A DNA stretch of 37,203 nt, taken from Cytophagales bacterium (lineage in GTDB: Bacteria > Bacteroidota > Bacteroidia > Cytophagales > Cyclobacteriaceae). A program made the translations under genes and the position numbers. The notes beneath the pieces were generated by a model. That model worked only from the letters and a program-made list of their open reading frames with translations, did not search any database and was not told the origin of the DNA. The stretch's first letter is position 1. Each line of letters starts with the position of its first letter. Positions 15,925 through 23,817 of the stretch are shown here, one piece after another. Location: positions 1 through 37,203 of the forward strand of contig JANYHI010000035.1 of assembly GCA_025359125.1 (NCBI GenBank), read 5' to 3'.

Positions 15925-18900
15925 ATGAGGCTGCAAGTTATTAAAAATAGATTGTTTGAATGGCTCAAGAAATTTGTGCTATATGCTGCCTATTTGAGCC
16001 TTACATTTATTGTGGCCTCATTTTTTCTACTCCAATTGCCCGCAGTACAAGAAGGTTTGCTTGGCCGATATACGCGGCAATTCTCGCAAGTAACAGGATT
16101 TAAAATTTCGTTTGAGAAATTCTATTTGCGCTGGTACGATCAGCTTGAGATAGAAGGGTTAAGGATTATTGATGCAGAGGAAAATTTAATGATTTCCGCT
16201 AAGCATATTAGCATCAATTTCAGGCTTACCAGTTTACTCCAAAATAACGATATCAATATCGATGGGGCTGATTTAAAGGAAGCAGAAGTAAATCTTAAAA
16301 CAATTGATGAAACTCCTACCAAAAAAAATCTAAATATCAATGTTTTTATCAACCGGTTAAGTGGAGATTCAAAAAGCTCGGGAGGCAATCCTCCCAAAAT
16401 AAATATTGGAGAAGTCAAATTGGAAAATTCCAAGTTCAGCTTGAATGATACCGAGCAAGATTCTATCGCTAAAGGTTTTGATTACTATCATTTTAAAGTA
16501 GCGGTAGAGGCTGACCTGCAAGCATTCAAAGTAATTGGCGATACCATTGAGTTTGATTTAAGTTCGTTTCAGGCAAAAGACAAGAGATCGGGTTTAGAAG
16601 TAAAAGAACTCAAGACCTTTTTTAGGATTTCGCAAACCAATATGGAATTTTTGGGACTTGACTTAACCGCGGGCGATAGCCATGTTACCGATACAATAGT
16701 TCTTAGCTTTAAAAGTCAAGCAGACCTCAGTGATTTTAATACGAAGGTAAACATCAAAGCCAAATTAAAGAAGACAGTTATTTATCCGTCTGATCTTGCT
16801 CTATTTACAAATGGCAAAGCTCCACTTCCAGAACCTATTTACATTGATGGAGAAATAACGGGCAAAGTCTCACGGTTTCAATATAGAAATATGCTAGTGA
16901 AATTAGGCAGCACTACTATAGAAGGAAAACTTCAGATGGATGGGTTGCCTGCAATTTCAGAAACATTTATAGACTTAACTGTGAAGAAGGGGGCTGTTAA
17001 CATTAGAGATCTACGTTTTCTTTTTCCGGAAAATATTTATGAATTACTTCAGCCCCTGCAACAATTTAAGCTAGAAGGAAAGTTTACCGGATTTATAAAT
17101 GACTTTGTAGCAAATGGAGATTTTAATGGAAGACTAGGCAAAATTAAATCAGATATAAATCTTAAAATTAATCAGGAGAAATTTGAACGCTCTACTTACA
17201 GTGGTAATCTTGCTCTCACCAATTTAGATTTGGGAAAATATTTTAACGACACCGTAACCTTTCAGCGCGTTACTCTTAAAGGACAAATAAAAGGAACGGG
17301 GTTGACAGAAAAGTCGGCCGATTTTAATCTTAGAGGCAACATTCAATCCATTGGATTCTTTCATTACAATTACACTAACATTTCAACCAACGCCCGCTTT
17401 GCTAGTCAATTGTTCAACGGAGAACTAAAAGTAGACGATCCTAATCTAAAGTTTAATGTAGTGGGTTCCGTTGATTTAAGAAAAGGCCTGAATGTGGTAA
17501 AACTAAAAGCCAACCTCGACACTGCTAATATTCATAATCTGGGATTTATTAAAGAACCACTTAGCATCAGCACCTATCTAGATATAAACACAAAAGGATT
17601 GGAAATTGACAGCCTGTTTGGCGATGCGATCTTTACAAAAAGCAATATAAAATACAGAGAAAAATTTTTGGCGATTGACTCACTCTATATTCGATCGCTT
17701 CATCAAAATAATAAAAGACAGTTTTATCTAAGAAGTTCATTGGCAGATGTTGAACTGGAGGGCAACTACTACTACTCGACATTATTTCATGATCTCGTTA
17801 AACTTTTCAATGAATTTAAATTGAATGTAAAGAACAATAAAATAGCGATAAAACAGTACTATGATAAAAAAGATAAAAGCATTCAAGCTTACGAAGCGAA
17901 TTTTAATGTTACCCTCAACAACATCAACCCTGTTATAGAATTAGCTGATATAACCGCGAGCGTCTCAAAGAAAACAAATATCAAAGGAAAATTCACAAAC
18001 GGAAAAACCTCCTTGTTTCAGGCGTATGCGTCAGTCGATACATTAACAATGGGTGGAAAGATATTTGCACAAAATGAGTTTGACTTATCCGGATCAAAAG
18101 TAAGAGACAGTGTAAACGTATTAGCAACACTATCCATCACCAGTGCCTACCAAAATCTTACTAACAACTTTACAACAAAGAATTTATTTTCAGAGCTAAT
18201 ATGGAATAGAGATCACATCGATTTTAGTTTAGATGCCGACCAAGCTGGAACCACCAACCTCTTACGTTTAAAGTCTGAAATCGATTTTTTGGACGACAGT
18301 ACTAAAATAAAAATCCTTCCTACTCGCATTCGCGCACTCGACAAAGAGTGGGAGATTAATCAACGTAACTTTACACTCAACAACGGAAAAGAATGGGATG
18401 TGCATCATCTCGAAATCCGAAACAATGAAGAATCAATTTTACTGAATGGCAGAATTTCGCAGTTAAGCGATCAAGTATTAAATCTTACGGTTAAGAATTT
18501 CAATCTTGATATTCTGAATACCATTAGTTCTGAAAAATTTAAGGGCACTATGGATGGTGAAATCAAAGCTAGAGATCTTTATAGCAACCCCTACTTTCAA
18601 AACGAAATTTCGGTGAGCGAATTCACTGTCAATAATTTTTTGATAGGAGATGTAAGTGGAACTAACATCTGGAACAGAGAAAGTGAGCAGTTTGATATCA
18701 ACTTTACAATTGATCGGCTAGGTAACAGAACTGTTTTATTAGATGGCTACTATAATCCCAAAAAAGCAAGTCCACTTTACATTAAAGCTAAGTTAGCCAA
18801 GACAAATTTAAAAGTAATTGAACCCTTTTTGCGAGGCATATTCTCTCATATAGACGGAACACTATCAGGCGAGTATTTGATTACCGGCAATTTTAATGAA

Positions 18901-20478
18901 CCCATAATAAATGGAAAGGGGGTTGTAGAGGATGGCCAGCTAATGGTAGATTATCTTAAAACCCTTTACAAGTTTAGCGGCACATTAGGAATAACGCCCA
19001 CTCAAATCAGTTTTGATGATATCGAATTAACTGATATAGTAAAAAACAAAGGCAACCTGAGGGGTTATCTTACTCATAAAAACTATTCAAAGTTCAGAAT
19101 TATTCTGTATGCAGATTTTAAAAATTTTCAACTGTTGAATACTGGAACAAAAGACAATACTTCCTTCTATGGTCAAGCGTATGGATCCGGAACGTTGAAT
19201 ATTTTGGGTCCTTTGGAAAACATGAAAATTTCAGCCACCGTCCGATCTGAAAAAAATACGCGTGTGTTTGTTCCTATGAATAGTGGTGAAACCATTGAGA
19301 AAAAAGATTTCGTCTCTTTTGTAAATCTCAGCGATTCTGCGCAACAACGGAAAGCTAAGTCATTAATCAAACCAAAAGCAGAACCATCGGGCATTACCAT
19401 GGATCTTAACTTAGACATTACACCCGATGCCTACGGAGAAATCATTTTCAACATCAAATCAGGAGATATTATTCGAGGGTATGGAAGGGGAGACATCAAA
19501 CTACAGTTAGATACAAAAGGAGAGTTCAGCATGTTTGGGGTGTATGAATTTGAAAGAGGAAATTACAATTTCACCTTGTATGATGTTATTAATAAAGAAT
19601 TTGATATAAATAGGGGAAGCAGAATAAGTTGGTATGGTGATCCATACACAGGCCAACTGGCTTTAAGTGCCAGTTACAAACAACTCACTTCGTTTGGCCC
19701 CATCATTGCCGATCAAACGTTGGCCAATACTCCGCAAATGAGACGAAAATATCCTGCTGAAGTAGTACTAAAATTAGACGGAGCCATGATGAGCCCTCAA
19801 ATTAACTTTGATATTATTGCGAATGAATTACCGAACGTAGTACGCATGGATAACGGCTCAACGGTAACTTTAAATACTGACTTCAAGGCGTTCAAAGCAA
19901 AATTAGATGAACAAGAATTGCAGAAGCAAGTATTCAGTTTAATTGTACTAAGACGCTTTTCTTCGGCCGATGCGTTTATAAGCGGTGGCGCCCTTTCCAG
20001 CAGCGTAAGCGAATTACTCTCTAATCAATTGAGCTACTGGCTTACTCAAGTAGATCAAAATCTGGAAATAGATTTCGACTTAGGAAATTTTGACCAGGAG
20101 GCTTTCAATACTTTTCAATTAAGACTATCGTACTCATTTTTAGGTGGGCGCTTGCGCGTAACACGAGATGGTACTTTTAATAATAATCAATATGCCCGAA
20201 GCGATGTTGCCAATATGCTAGGCGATTGGACGGTTGATTATCAATTAACCGCAGACGGAAAATTTAAAGTAAAAATGTTTAACCGAACAAACATCAATCA
20301 ACTCACCAACTCCATTGGAGCTCAATCAACTATTACAACCGGCATCAGCTTAATGCACACACAGAATTTCAACAAGTGGCGAGACTTGCTTATTTCGGCT
20401 CGCGAGCGCAGAAGGAGAGAACTGGAAGAACAGCATGCTAAAGAAGCGGCAACCCCCAAAAAAGAAGGAAGTCAATAA
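15925..20478 (+). CDS. TamB-like translocation and assembly protein (DUF490)
   Basis: A 1517-residue AsmA/TamB-family protein. An N-terminal membrane anchor (about 15-36: FVLYAAYLSLTFIVASFFLLQLP) is followed by about 1,000 residues of repeating short amphipathic strands. This pattern forms the hydrophobic groove of a lipid-transferring beta-taco spanning the periplasm. The C-terminal DUF490 domain (about 1050-1480) contains EIIFNIKSGDIIRGYGRGDIKLQLDTKGEFSMFGVYEFERGNYNF and the terminal FLGGRLRVTRDG strands. TamB proteins move phospholipids or help assemble outer-membrane proteins, in Bacteroidota usually with a BamA-family partner elsewhere. The gene is unusually close to divergent tsaD. A charged tail (RERRRRELEEQHAKEAA) ends the protein. 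Length is within the range for Bacteroidota homologues. Confidence 0.93.
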   Translation: MRLQVIKNRLFEWLKKFVLYAAYLSLTFIVASFFLLQLPAVQEGLLGRYTRQFSQVTGFKISFEKFYLRWYDQLEIEGLRIIDAEENLMISAKHISINFRLTSLLQNNDINIDGADLKEAEVNLKTIDETPTKKNLNINVFINRLSGDSKSSGGNPPKINIGEVKLENSKFSLNDTEQDSIAKGFDYYHFKVAVEADLQAFKVIGDTIEFDLSSFQAKDKRSGLEVKELKTFFRISQTNMEFLGLDLTAGDSHVTDTIVLSFKSQADLSDFNTKVNIKAKLKKTVIYPSDLALFTNGKAPLPEPIYIDGEITGKVSRFQYRNMLVKLGSTTIEGKLQMDGLPAISETFIDLTVKKGAVNIRDLRFLFPENIYELLQPLQQFKLEGKFTGFINDFVANGDFNGRLGKIKSDINLKINQEKFERSTYSGNLALTNLDLGKYFNDTVTFQRVTLKGQIKGTGLTEKSADFNLRGNIQSIGFFHYNYTNISTNARFASQLFNGELKVDDPNLKFNVVGSVDLRKGLNVVKLKANLDTANIHNLGFIKEPLSISTYLDINTKGLEIDSLFGDAIFTKSNIKYREKFLAIDSLYIRSLHQNNKRQFYLRSSLADVELEGNYYYSTLFHDLVKLFNEFKLNVKNNKIAIKQYYDKKDKSIQAYEANFNVTLNNINPVIELADITASVSKKTNIKGKFTNGKTSLFQAYASVDTLTMGGKIFAQNEFDLSGSKVRDSVNVLATLSITSAYQNLTNNFTTKNLFSELIWNRDHIDFSLDADQAGTTNLLRLKSEIDFLDDSTKIKILPTRIRALDKEWEINQRNFTLNNGKEWDVHHLEIRNNEESILLNGRISQLSDQVLNLTVKNFNLDILNTISSEKFKGTMDGEIKARDLYSNPYFQNEISVSEFTVNNFLIGDVSGTNIWNRESEQFDINFTIDRLGNRTVLLDGYYNPKKASPLYIKAKLAKTNLKVIEPFLRGIFSHIDGTLSGEYLITGNFNEPIINGKGVVEDGQLMVDYLKTLYKFSGTLGITPTQISFDDIELTDIVKNKGNLRGYLTHKNYSKFRIILYADFKNFQLLNTGTKDNTSFYGQAYGSGTLNILGPLENMKISATVRSEKNTRVFVPMNSGETIEKKDFVSFVNLSDSAQQRKAKSLIKPKAEPSGITMDLNLDITPDAYGEIIFNIKSGDIIRGYGRGDIKLQLDTKGEFSMFGVYEFERGNYNFTLYDVINKEFDINRGSRISWYGDPYTGQLALSASYKQLTSFGPIIADQTLANTPQMRRKYPAEVVLKLDGAMMSPQINFDIIANELPNVVRMDNGSTVTLNTDFKAFKAKLDEQELQKQVFSLIVLRRFSSADAFISGGALSSSVSELLSNQLSYWLTQVDQNLEIDFDLGNFDQEAFNTFQLRLSYSFLGGRLRVTRDGTFNNNQYARSDVANMLGDWTVDYQLTADGKFKVKMFNRTNINQLTNSIGAQSTITTGISLMHTQNFNKWRDLLISARERRRRELEEQHAKEAATPKKEGSQ

Positions 20479-20518
20479 TTAAAAAATCTTAGTTATCTTC
20501 GAAAACAAAATAATTACT

Positions 20519-20917
20519 ATGGATTTGTCTCTCATCATGAAAAAATATGCTGACCAAATTGGTGGTCAGTTTACCCAATACGATTCAGTACAATCCATTA
20601 TTATCATTCCTGTTTCTGGCGGGCGGTTTCAAACTGTTTTAGGTACGATTAAAAAAAATGACCTCTATAATCGGGAGCTTATCACCTTCAATTCAAAAGT
20701 ATGCTCTTCCTCCTTATCCATAGATTTTAAAATGCTGTTGGAACAAACAGCTTTTTTTAATTATTGCCGGTTTGTTATCAATCAAAACTATTTACAAATC
20801 GAAGCGGTAGCATCTCTGCAAAATCTTTCCGAAGAGACCATCAAAGAAATGCTTCAGGAGGTGGCCAACCTAGCCGATCAATATGAGATGAAGCTGACCG
20901 GATCAGATATTCATTAG
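20519..20917 (+). CDS. Small cytoplasmic protein of unknown function
   Basis: A 132-residue acidic protein with no signal peptide or membrane segment. I do not recognise a named family. The alternation of an N-terminal helix (LSLIMKKYADQIGG), five strand-like segments (SIIIIPVSGGRFQTVLGTI, FVINQNYLQIEAVASLQNLS) and a C-terminal helix (EETIKEMLQEVANLADQYEMKL) resembles YbjN or type III-secretion chaperone-like folds, which bind partner proteins. That is a shape-based guess only. It starts 40 bp after tamB and rnpB follows directly with its own promoter, so it is probably co-transcribed with tamB or expressed alone. Confidence 0.7.
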   Translation: MDLSLIMKKYADQIGGQFTQYDSVQSIIIIPVSGGRFQTVLGTIKKNDLYNRELITFNSKVCSSSLSIDFKMLLEQTAFFNYCRFVINQNYLQIEAVASLQNLSEETIKEMLQEVANLADQYEMKLTGSDIH

Positions 20918-20943
20918 AAAATCTTAAATCACTATTTCCGTAT

Positions 20944-20951
20944 TACCTTTG
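20944..20951 (+). promoter_or_regulatory. Promoter -7 box of rnpB
   Basis: TACCTTTG matches TAnnTTTG exactly and sits 5 bases before the predicted 5' end of the RNase P RNA (20956), the expected distance to the start site. No TTG is visible at -33, so the upstream element is weak. Confidence 0.55.
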
Positions 20952-20955
20952 TTGT

Positions 20956-21350
20956 AATGCAAGCCGTCTTATCGTCCTGACGGTAACGTCAGGAAGGAAA
21001 GTCCGGGCAACAAAGAGTGCCGTACTTCCTAACAGGAAGGTCCTGACTGTAAAAGTCAGGAACAGACAGTGCCACAGAAAATAAACTACCCCGCTGCGCT
21101 AGTCGCAGAGAGGAAAAGGTGAAAAGGTGAGGTAAGAGCTCACCGGGTTGAAAGTGATTTCAGGCGCATGGTAAACCTTACGGGTTGAAAGGCCAAATAG
21201 GTCATATCCACGAAAGTGATCAGCTACTCGCTGATAGTTTACTGATATGATTGGGTAGGCTGATGGATGCTGACGGCAACGTCAGTACTAGATAAATGAT
21301 AAGACTGGTTGTAAAGCAGCCAGACAGAACCCGGCTTATAGGCTTGCATT
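20956..21350 (+). ncRNA. rnpB: RNase P RNA (bacterial class A)
   Basis: This is the catalytic RNA that removes 5' leaders from precursor tRNAs. The P1 helix is formed by the 10-base complementary ends AATGCAAGCC (20956-20965) and GGCTTGCATT (21341-21350). The conserved core is present: GGAAAGTCCGGGC (20996-21008) near the 5' end, GAGAGGAAAAGG then GGTAAGAGCTCACC in the middle, GGTAAACCTTACGGG, and ACAGAACCCGGCTTATAGGC (21324-21343) at the 3' end. Length is about 395 bases, typical of type A. Three stem-loops use nearly the same CTGAC stem with GTAA or GCAA-type loops (20976-20993, 21042-21060, 21269-21286). A T run follows the 3' end. The protein partner gene rnpA is not in the window. Confidence 0.97.
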
Positions 21351-21357
21351 ATTTTTT
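21341..21357 (+). terminator. Terminator formed by the rnpB 3' end
   Basis: The 3' arm of P1 is followed at 21352-21357 by six T residues. P1 is a long-range helix rather than a local hairpin, so termination strength is uncertain, but the T run marks the likely primary 3' end of the RNA. Confidence 0.45.
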
Positions 21358-21375
21358 AAATCCGTTACACGTTAA

Positions 21376-21425
21376 CTGTTATCAGCCATGTGCAACCATT
21401 AATTAACAATCATTAACTAATAACT
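21376..21425. repeat. Dispersed intergenic repeat, copy 2
   Basis: The blocks CTGTTATCA (21376-21384), GCAACC and CATTAACTAATAACT (21411-21425) match, in the same order, those in the 11123-11206 gap. The last block is 14 of 15 identical. Copy 2 lacks the clear terminal inverted repeat. Both copies lie directly upstream of two-component genes (kinase at 11211, regulator at 21434), so the match could be a shared regulatory leader or a small dispersed repeat. Confidence 0.4.
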
Positions 21426-21433
21426 TTTACCAA

Positions 21434-22594
21434 ATGCCAAAAGTTTTATTGATAGAGGATGAGGCTAGCATTCGCGCAGTTCTAAAAGATATTTTAAAAG
21501 ACCAAAAAGACCTGGGTCTTGCAATAGAAGAAGCTAAAGATGGCATGGAGGGGCTCGCAAAATTAGAGGCAGACCATTTTGACTTGGTGCTTTGCGATAT
21601 AAAAATGCCTAAGATGGATGGCATGGAAGTTTTGCAAAAAGCAAAAGAAAAAGGCATCACTTCTACTTTTGTAATGATTTCTGCGCACGGCTCGACCGAG
21701 CTTGCTGTGGACGCTACTAAAATGGGAGCGTATGATTTTCTTCAAAAACCACCCGATCTAAATAGGCTGCTTATCACCGTTAGAAATGCGCTAGATAAAA
21801 ATCATTTGCTTAGGGAAACTAAAACGTTAAAGAAGAAGATTTCATCTAAATATGAAATGGTTGGTAACTCTCCTGCCCTAGAAGAAATAAAAACAATTAT
21901 AGAAAAAGTAGCTCCTACTGATGCCCGAGTTTTAATTACAGGACCGAATGGTTCGGGGAAAGAATTGGTAGCACGGCATCTACATGAAAAAAGTAGTCGA
22001 TCTAAATTTGAATTTGTAGAAGTAAACTGTGCAGCCATTCCTGGCGAATTAATTGAAAGTGAATTATTCGGGCACGAGAAGGGCTCCTTCACATCGGCCA
22101 TCAAGCAGCGAATTGGTAAATTTGAACAAGCAGAGGGCGGTACTTTATTTCTCGATGAAATTGGAGACATGACACTTGCTGTACAGGCAAAAGTACTTCG
22201 GGCTTTGCAAGAAAGTAAAGTTACAAGAGTGGGTGGCGAAAAGGATGTTTTAGTTAATGTAAGAGTAATTGCCGCAACCAATAAAGATTTAAAAAAGGAG
22301 ATTGCTGAAGGCCGGTTTCGCGAAGATCTATATCATAGACTTTCCGTGATTATAATTAAAGTACCCTCATTGGCTCAACGAATTGAAGATATTGAGTTGT
22401 TAGCAGAAAAATTTCTTGCCGATATAGCTACAGAAACAGGCGCAAGGAAGAAGGAAATTGAGAAAGGCGCTTTTAAAGAACTAAAAGCTCACCCGTGGAC
22501 GGGGAATATCAGGGAGCTGAGAAATGTTATAGAGAGATTAGTGATCATGAGCGAAGCCACAATCACCGAAAAAGAAGTAAAGAAGTACCTTTAA
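21434..22594 (+). CDS. NtrC/NtrX-type response regulator with AAA+ domain but no DNA-binding domain
   Basis: A 386-residue protein. The receiver (about 1-120) has E8-D9, phospho-acceptor D55 in LCDIKMPKMDG, S83 and K105. The AAA+ domain (about 140-385) has Walker A GPNGSGKE (170-177), the ELFGHEKGSFTSA loop (217-222 in place of GAFTGA), Walker B TLFLDE and the RFREDLYHRLS arginine-finger region. The protein ends right after the AAA+ lid (RLVIMSEATITEKEVKKYL) with no Fis helix-turn-helix. I see no frameshifted remnant of one downstream. It may activate sigma-54 from solution, act on many promoters, or have another target. The kinase partner is not adjacent. Its stop overlaps by 3 bases the end of the small lipoprotein gene on the opposite strand. 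Confidence 0.92.
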   Translation: MPKVLLIEDEASIRAVLKDILKDQKDLGLAIEEAKDGMEGLAKLEADHFDLVLCDIKMPKMDGMEVLQKAKEKGITSTFVMISAHGSTELAVDATKMGAYDFLQKPPDLNRLLITVRNALDKNHLLRETKTLKKKISSKYEMVGNSPALEEIKTIIEKVAPTDARVLITGPNGSGKELVARHLHEKSSRSKFEFVEVNCAAIPGELIESELFGHEKGSFTSAIKQRIGKFEQAEGGTLFLDEIGDMTLAVQAKVLRALQESKVTRVGGEKDVLVNVRVIAATNKDLKKEIAEGRFREDLYHRLSVIIIKVPSLAQRIEDIELLAEKFLADIATETGARKKEIEKGAFKELKAHPWTGNIRELRNVIERLVIMSEATITEKEVKKYL

Positions 22595-22710
22595 ATTCTA
22601 TTTTGAGGCACTGATTGTTTAATCTCTTTCTTGCTGTAAGTGGGACAAGTGTATTGACTGCAAGCAGAAAGTAGAGACACGAGTAGTAAAAAGGCTATAA
22701 CTTTTTTCAT
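22591..22710 (-). CDS. 39-residue lipoprotein (too short for usual gene callers)
   Basis: ATG at 22708-22710 and TAA at 22591-22593 give 39 residues. It has a textbook lipoprotein signal: basic MKK, hydrophobic VIAFLLLVSLL and lipobox LSAC with C17 as the acylated residue. The mature peptide is only 23 residues, CSQYTCPTYSKKEIKQSV and a short tail, with a second Cys and the CPTYSK motif. I recall this motif from tiny Bacteroidota lipoproteins of unknown role. A very good promoter lies just upstream (22731-22761), with a leader of about 15 bases. The gene ends by overlapping the convergent regulator stop. It would be anchored in the inner or outer membrane. Function is unknown. Confidence 0.72.
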   Translation of the reverse strand: MKKVIAFLLLVSLLSACSQYTCPTYSKKEIKQSVPQNRI

Positions 22711-22730
22711 AGTAGTGGATTTGGATAATT

Positions 22731-22761
22731 CAAAAATATCAATCTTTTTATTCGAAACAAA
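22731..22761 (-). promoter_or_regulatory. Promoter of the 39-residue lipoprotein gene
   Basis: Minus-strand reading is TTTG (22761-22758), 19 bases, TATTTTTG (22738-22731). Both elements and the spacing match the Bacteroidota sigma consensus TTTG-N19-TAnnTTTG. This is one of the two best promoter matches found. A second -7-like TAAGTTTG overlaps the -33 element. The start site is predicted near 22725. Confidence 0.7.
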
Positions 22762-22799
22762 CTTAAACGGGTTAAAATGCCATTAATCGTTCTGAAAGG

Positions 22800-23789
22800 T
22801 CAACCAACCAAAAGATTACACCCTCTTAAATCGCTGTTATCCATCCGACCAAGCACTTCAAAGTAACCATTTTGATCAATGCGGGCTAAATCATGAGTCT
22901 CTATGAAAGCACAAGAATGGGCATTTGCTAGGTCTATCACATTTAAACAACCAATTTTCTCCGTTGCCAAAATTTGAGTAGGATCATTAATATCTCTCAC
23001 CATCACTTTCATCCATTTGGGAAGATTATAAAGTCCCTTTCCTTCAGAATAAGCCTGCGACAAAAGTTCTGTCATCCCATATTCCGAAGCAATTTGTTCA
23101 ACATTAAATCGGGTACATAGTAATGCATGTAATTCTTCTCGGATAAGTTCCTTCCTCCTACCTTTCATTCCACCGGTTTCAACAATTATACAATGACTTA
23201 AATCCAGTTCAAATTTTTCTGCCAAATCCAATAAAGCAAAGGAAACTCCCCATAAAATCACTTTTTTGTTTGACGACCTTAACCATTCAAGTTTCTGAAT
23301 TAACTCTTTCTGATTATATAAGTAAAAGCCCGAATGTTCTGATTTACTCTTTTTAATAAAATGATCGATCATCACAATTAGCGAGGAGCCTTCTCTTTCC
23401 AAATATGAAGGTAATAAGGCCAGAATGTGATAATCTTGAATAGAGCCGAAGAACTGATTAAAAATGGCCTCGGCATTATTCAGATAAAATAGAAGGCTTT
23501 TAACTGCGTGGCGACTGGTTATTAAGCCCGTTGTACCACTGCTGCTAAATTCCACTTCCGGGTTCCAAGTACCAGTAATAATCGAATGTGTTTTGAAAAA
23601 ACTGATAGGTAAAAAAGGGATTTGATCAAGAGAAGTGACCTTTGCAACATCAATGTTTCTGGCATTGATATACTTTTTATAAACGGGATTTTGTTCGGCC
23701 TGATGGCGAAATAGTTGTAAAGCAATATCTACAAAGCTATCTTCGTTAATTGAATTGAGGGAGGAAGTGAAATGGGAGATGAATGACAA
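22800..23789 (-). CDS. LuxE-like acyl-protein synthetase / acyltransferase
   Basis: A 329-residue member of the LuxE family in the ANL adenylating-enzyme superfamily. The P-loop-like motif FSSSGTTG is at 81-88. It is preceded by IPFLPISFFKTHSI and followed by SEYGMTELLSQAY (the Y/F-G-x-TE adenylate motif) and C-terminal GYFEVLGRMDNSDLRGCNL. LuxE enzymes activate fatty acids as acyl-adenylates and hold them on a Cys. No luciferase or LuxC genes are nearby, so the role is a different acyl activation, perhaps lipid or polysaccharide acylation. The start must be TTG (23787-23789): no ATG exists upstream before a stop, and a -7 box lies about 17 bases upstream. It is divergent from a lipoprotein gene with 28 bp between starts. 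Confidence 0.85.
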   Translation of the reverse strand: MSFISHFTSSLNSINEDSFVDIALQLFRHQAEQNPVYKKYINARNIDVAKVTSLDQIPFLPISFFKTHSIITGTWNPEVEFSSSGTTGLITSRHAVKSLLFYLNNAEAIFNQFFGSIQDYHILALLPSYLEREGSSLIVMIDHFIKKSKSEHSGFYLYNQKELIQKLEWLRSSNKKVILWGVSFALLDLAEKFELDLSHCIIVETGGMKGRRKELIREELHALLCTRFNVEQIASEYGMTELLSQAYSEGKGLYNLPKWMKVMVRDINDPTQILATEKIGCLNVIDLANAHSCAFIETHDLARIDQNGYFEVLGRMDNSDLRGCNLLVG

Positions 23790-23805
23790 GAACGAAAGAT
23801 TTATA

Positions 23806-23813
23806 CAAAGTTA
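23806..23813 (-). promoter_or_regulatory. -7 box of the LuxE-like gene
   Basis: Minus-strand TAACTTTG fits TAnnTTTG. A TTTTTG run lies 15 bases upstream, slightly too close for a standard -33 element. The predicted start near 23800 leaves a leader of about 11 bases before the TTG codon, consistent with TTG initiation. Confidence 0.45.
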
Positions 23814-23817
23814 TAAA

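Noticed and set aside
22800..23789. A bioluminescence (lux) operon suggested by the LuxE-like protein.
   Set aside because: No luciferase, LuxC or LuxD genes nearby; the LuxE family has many other members in this phylum.
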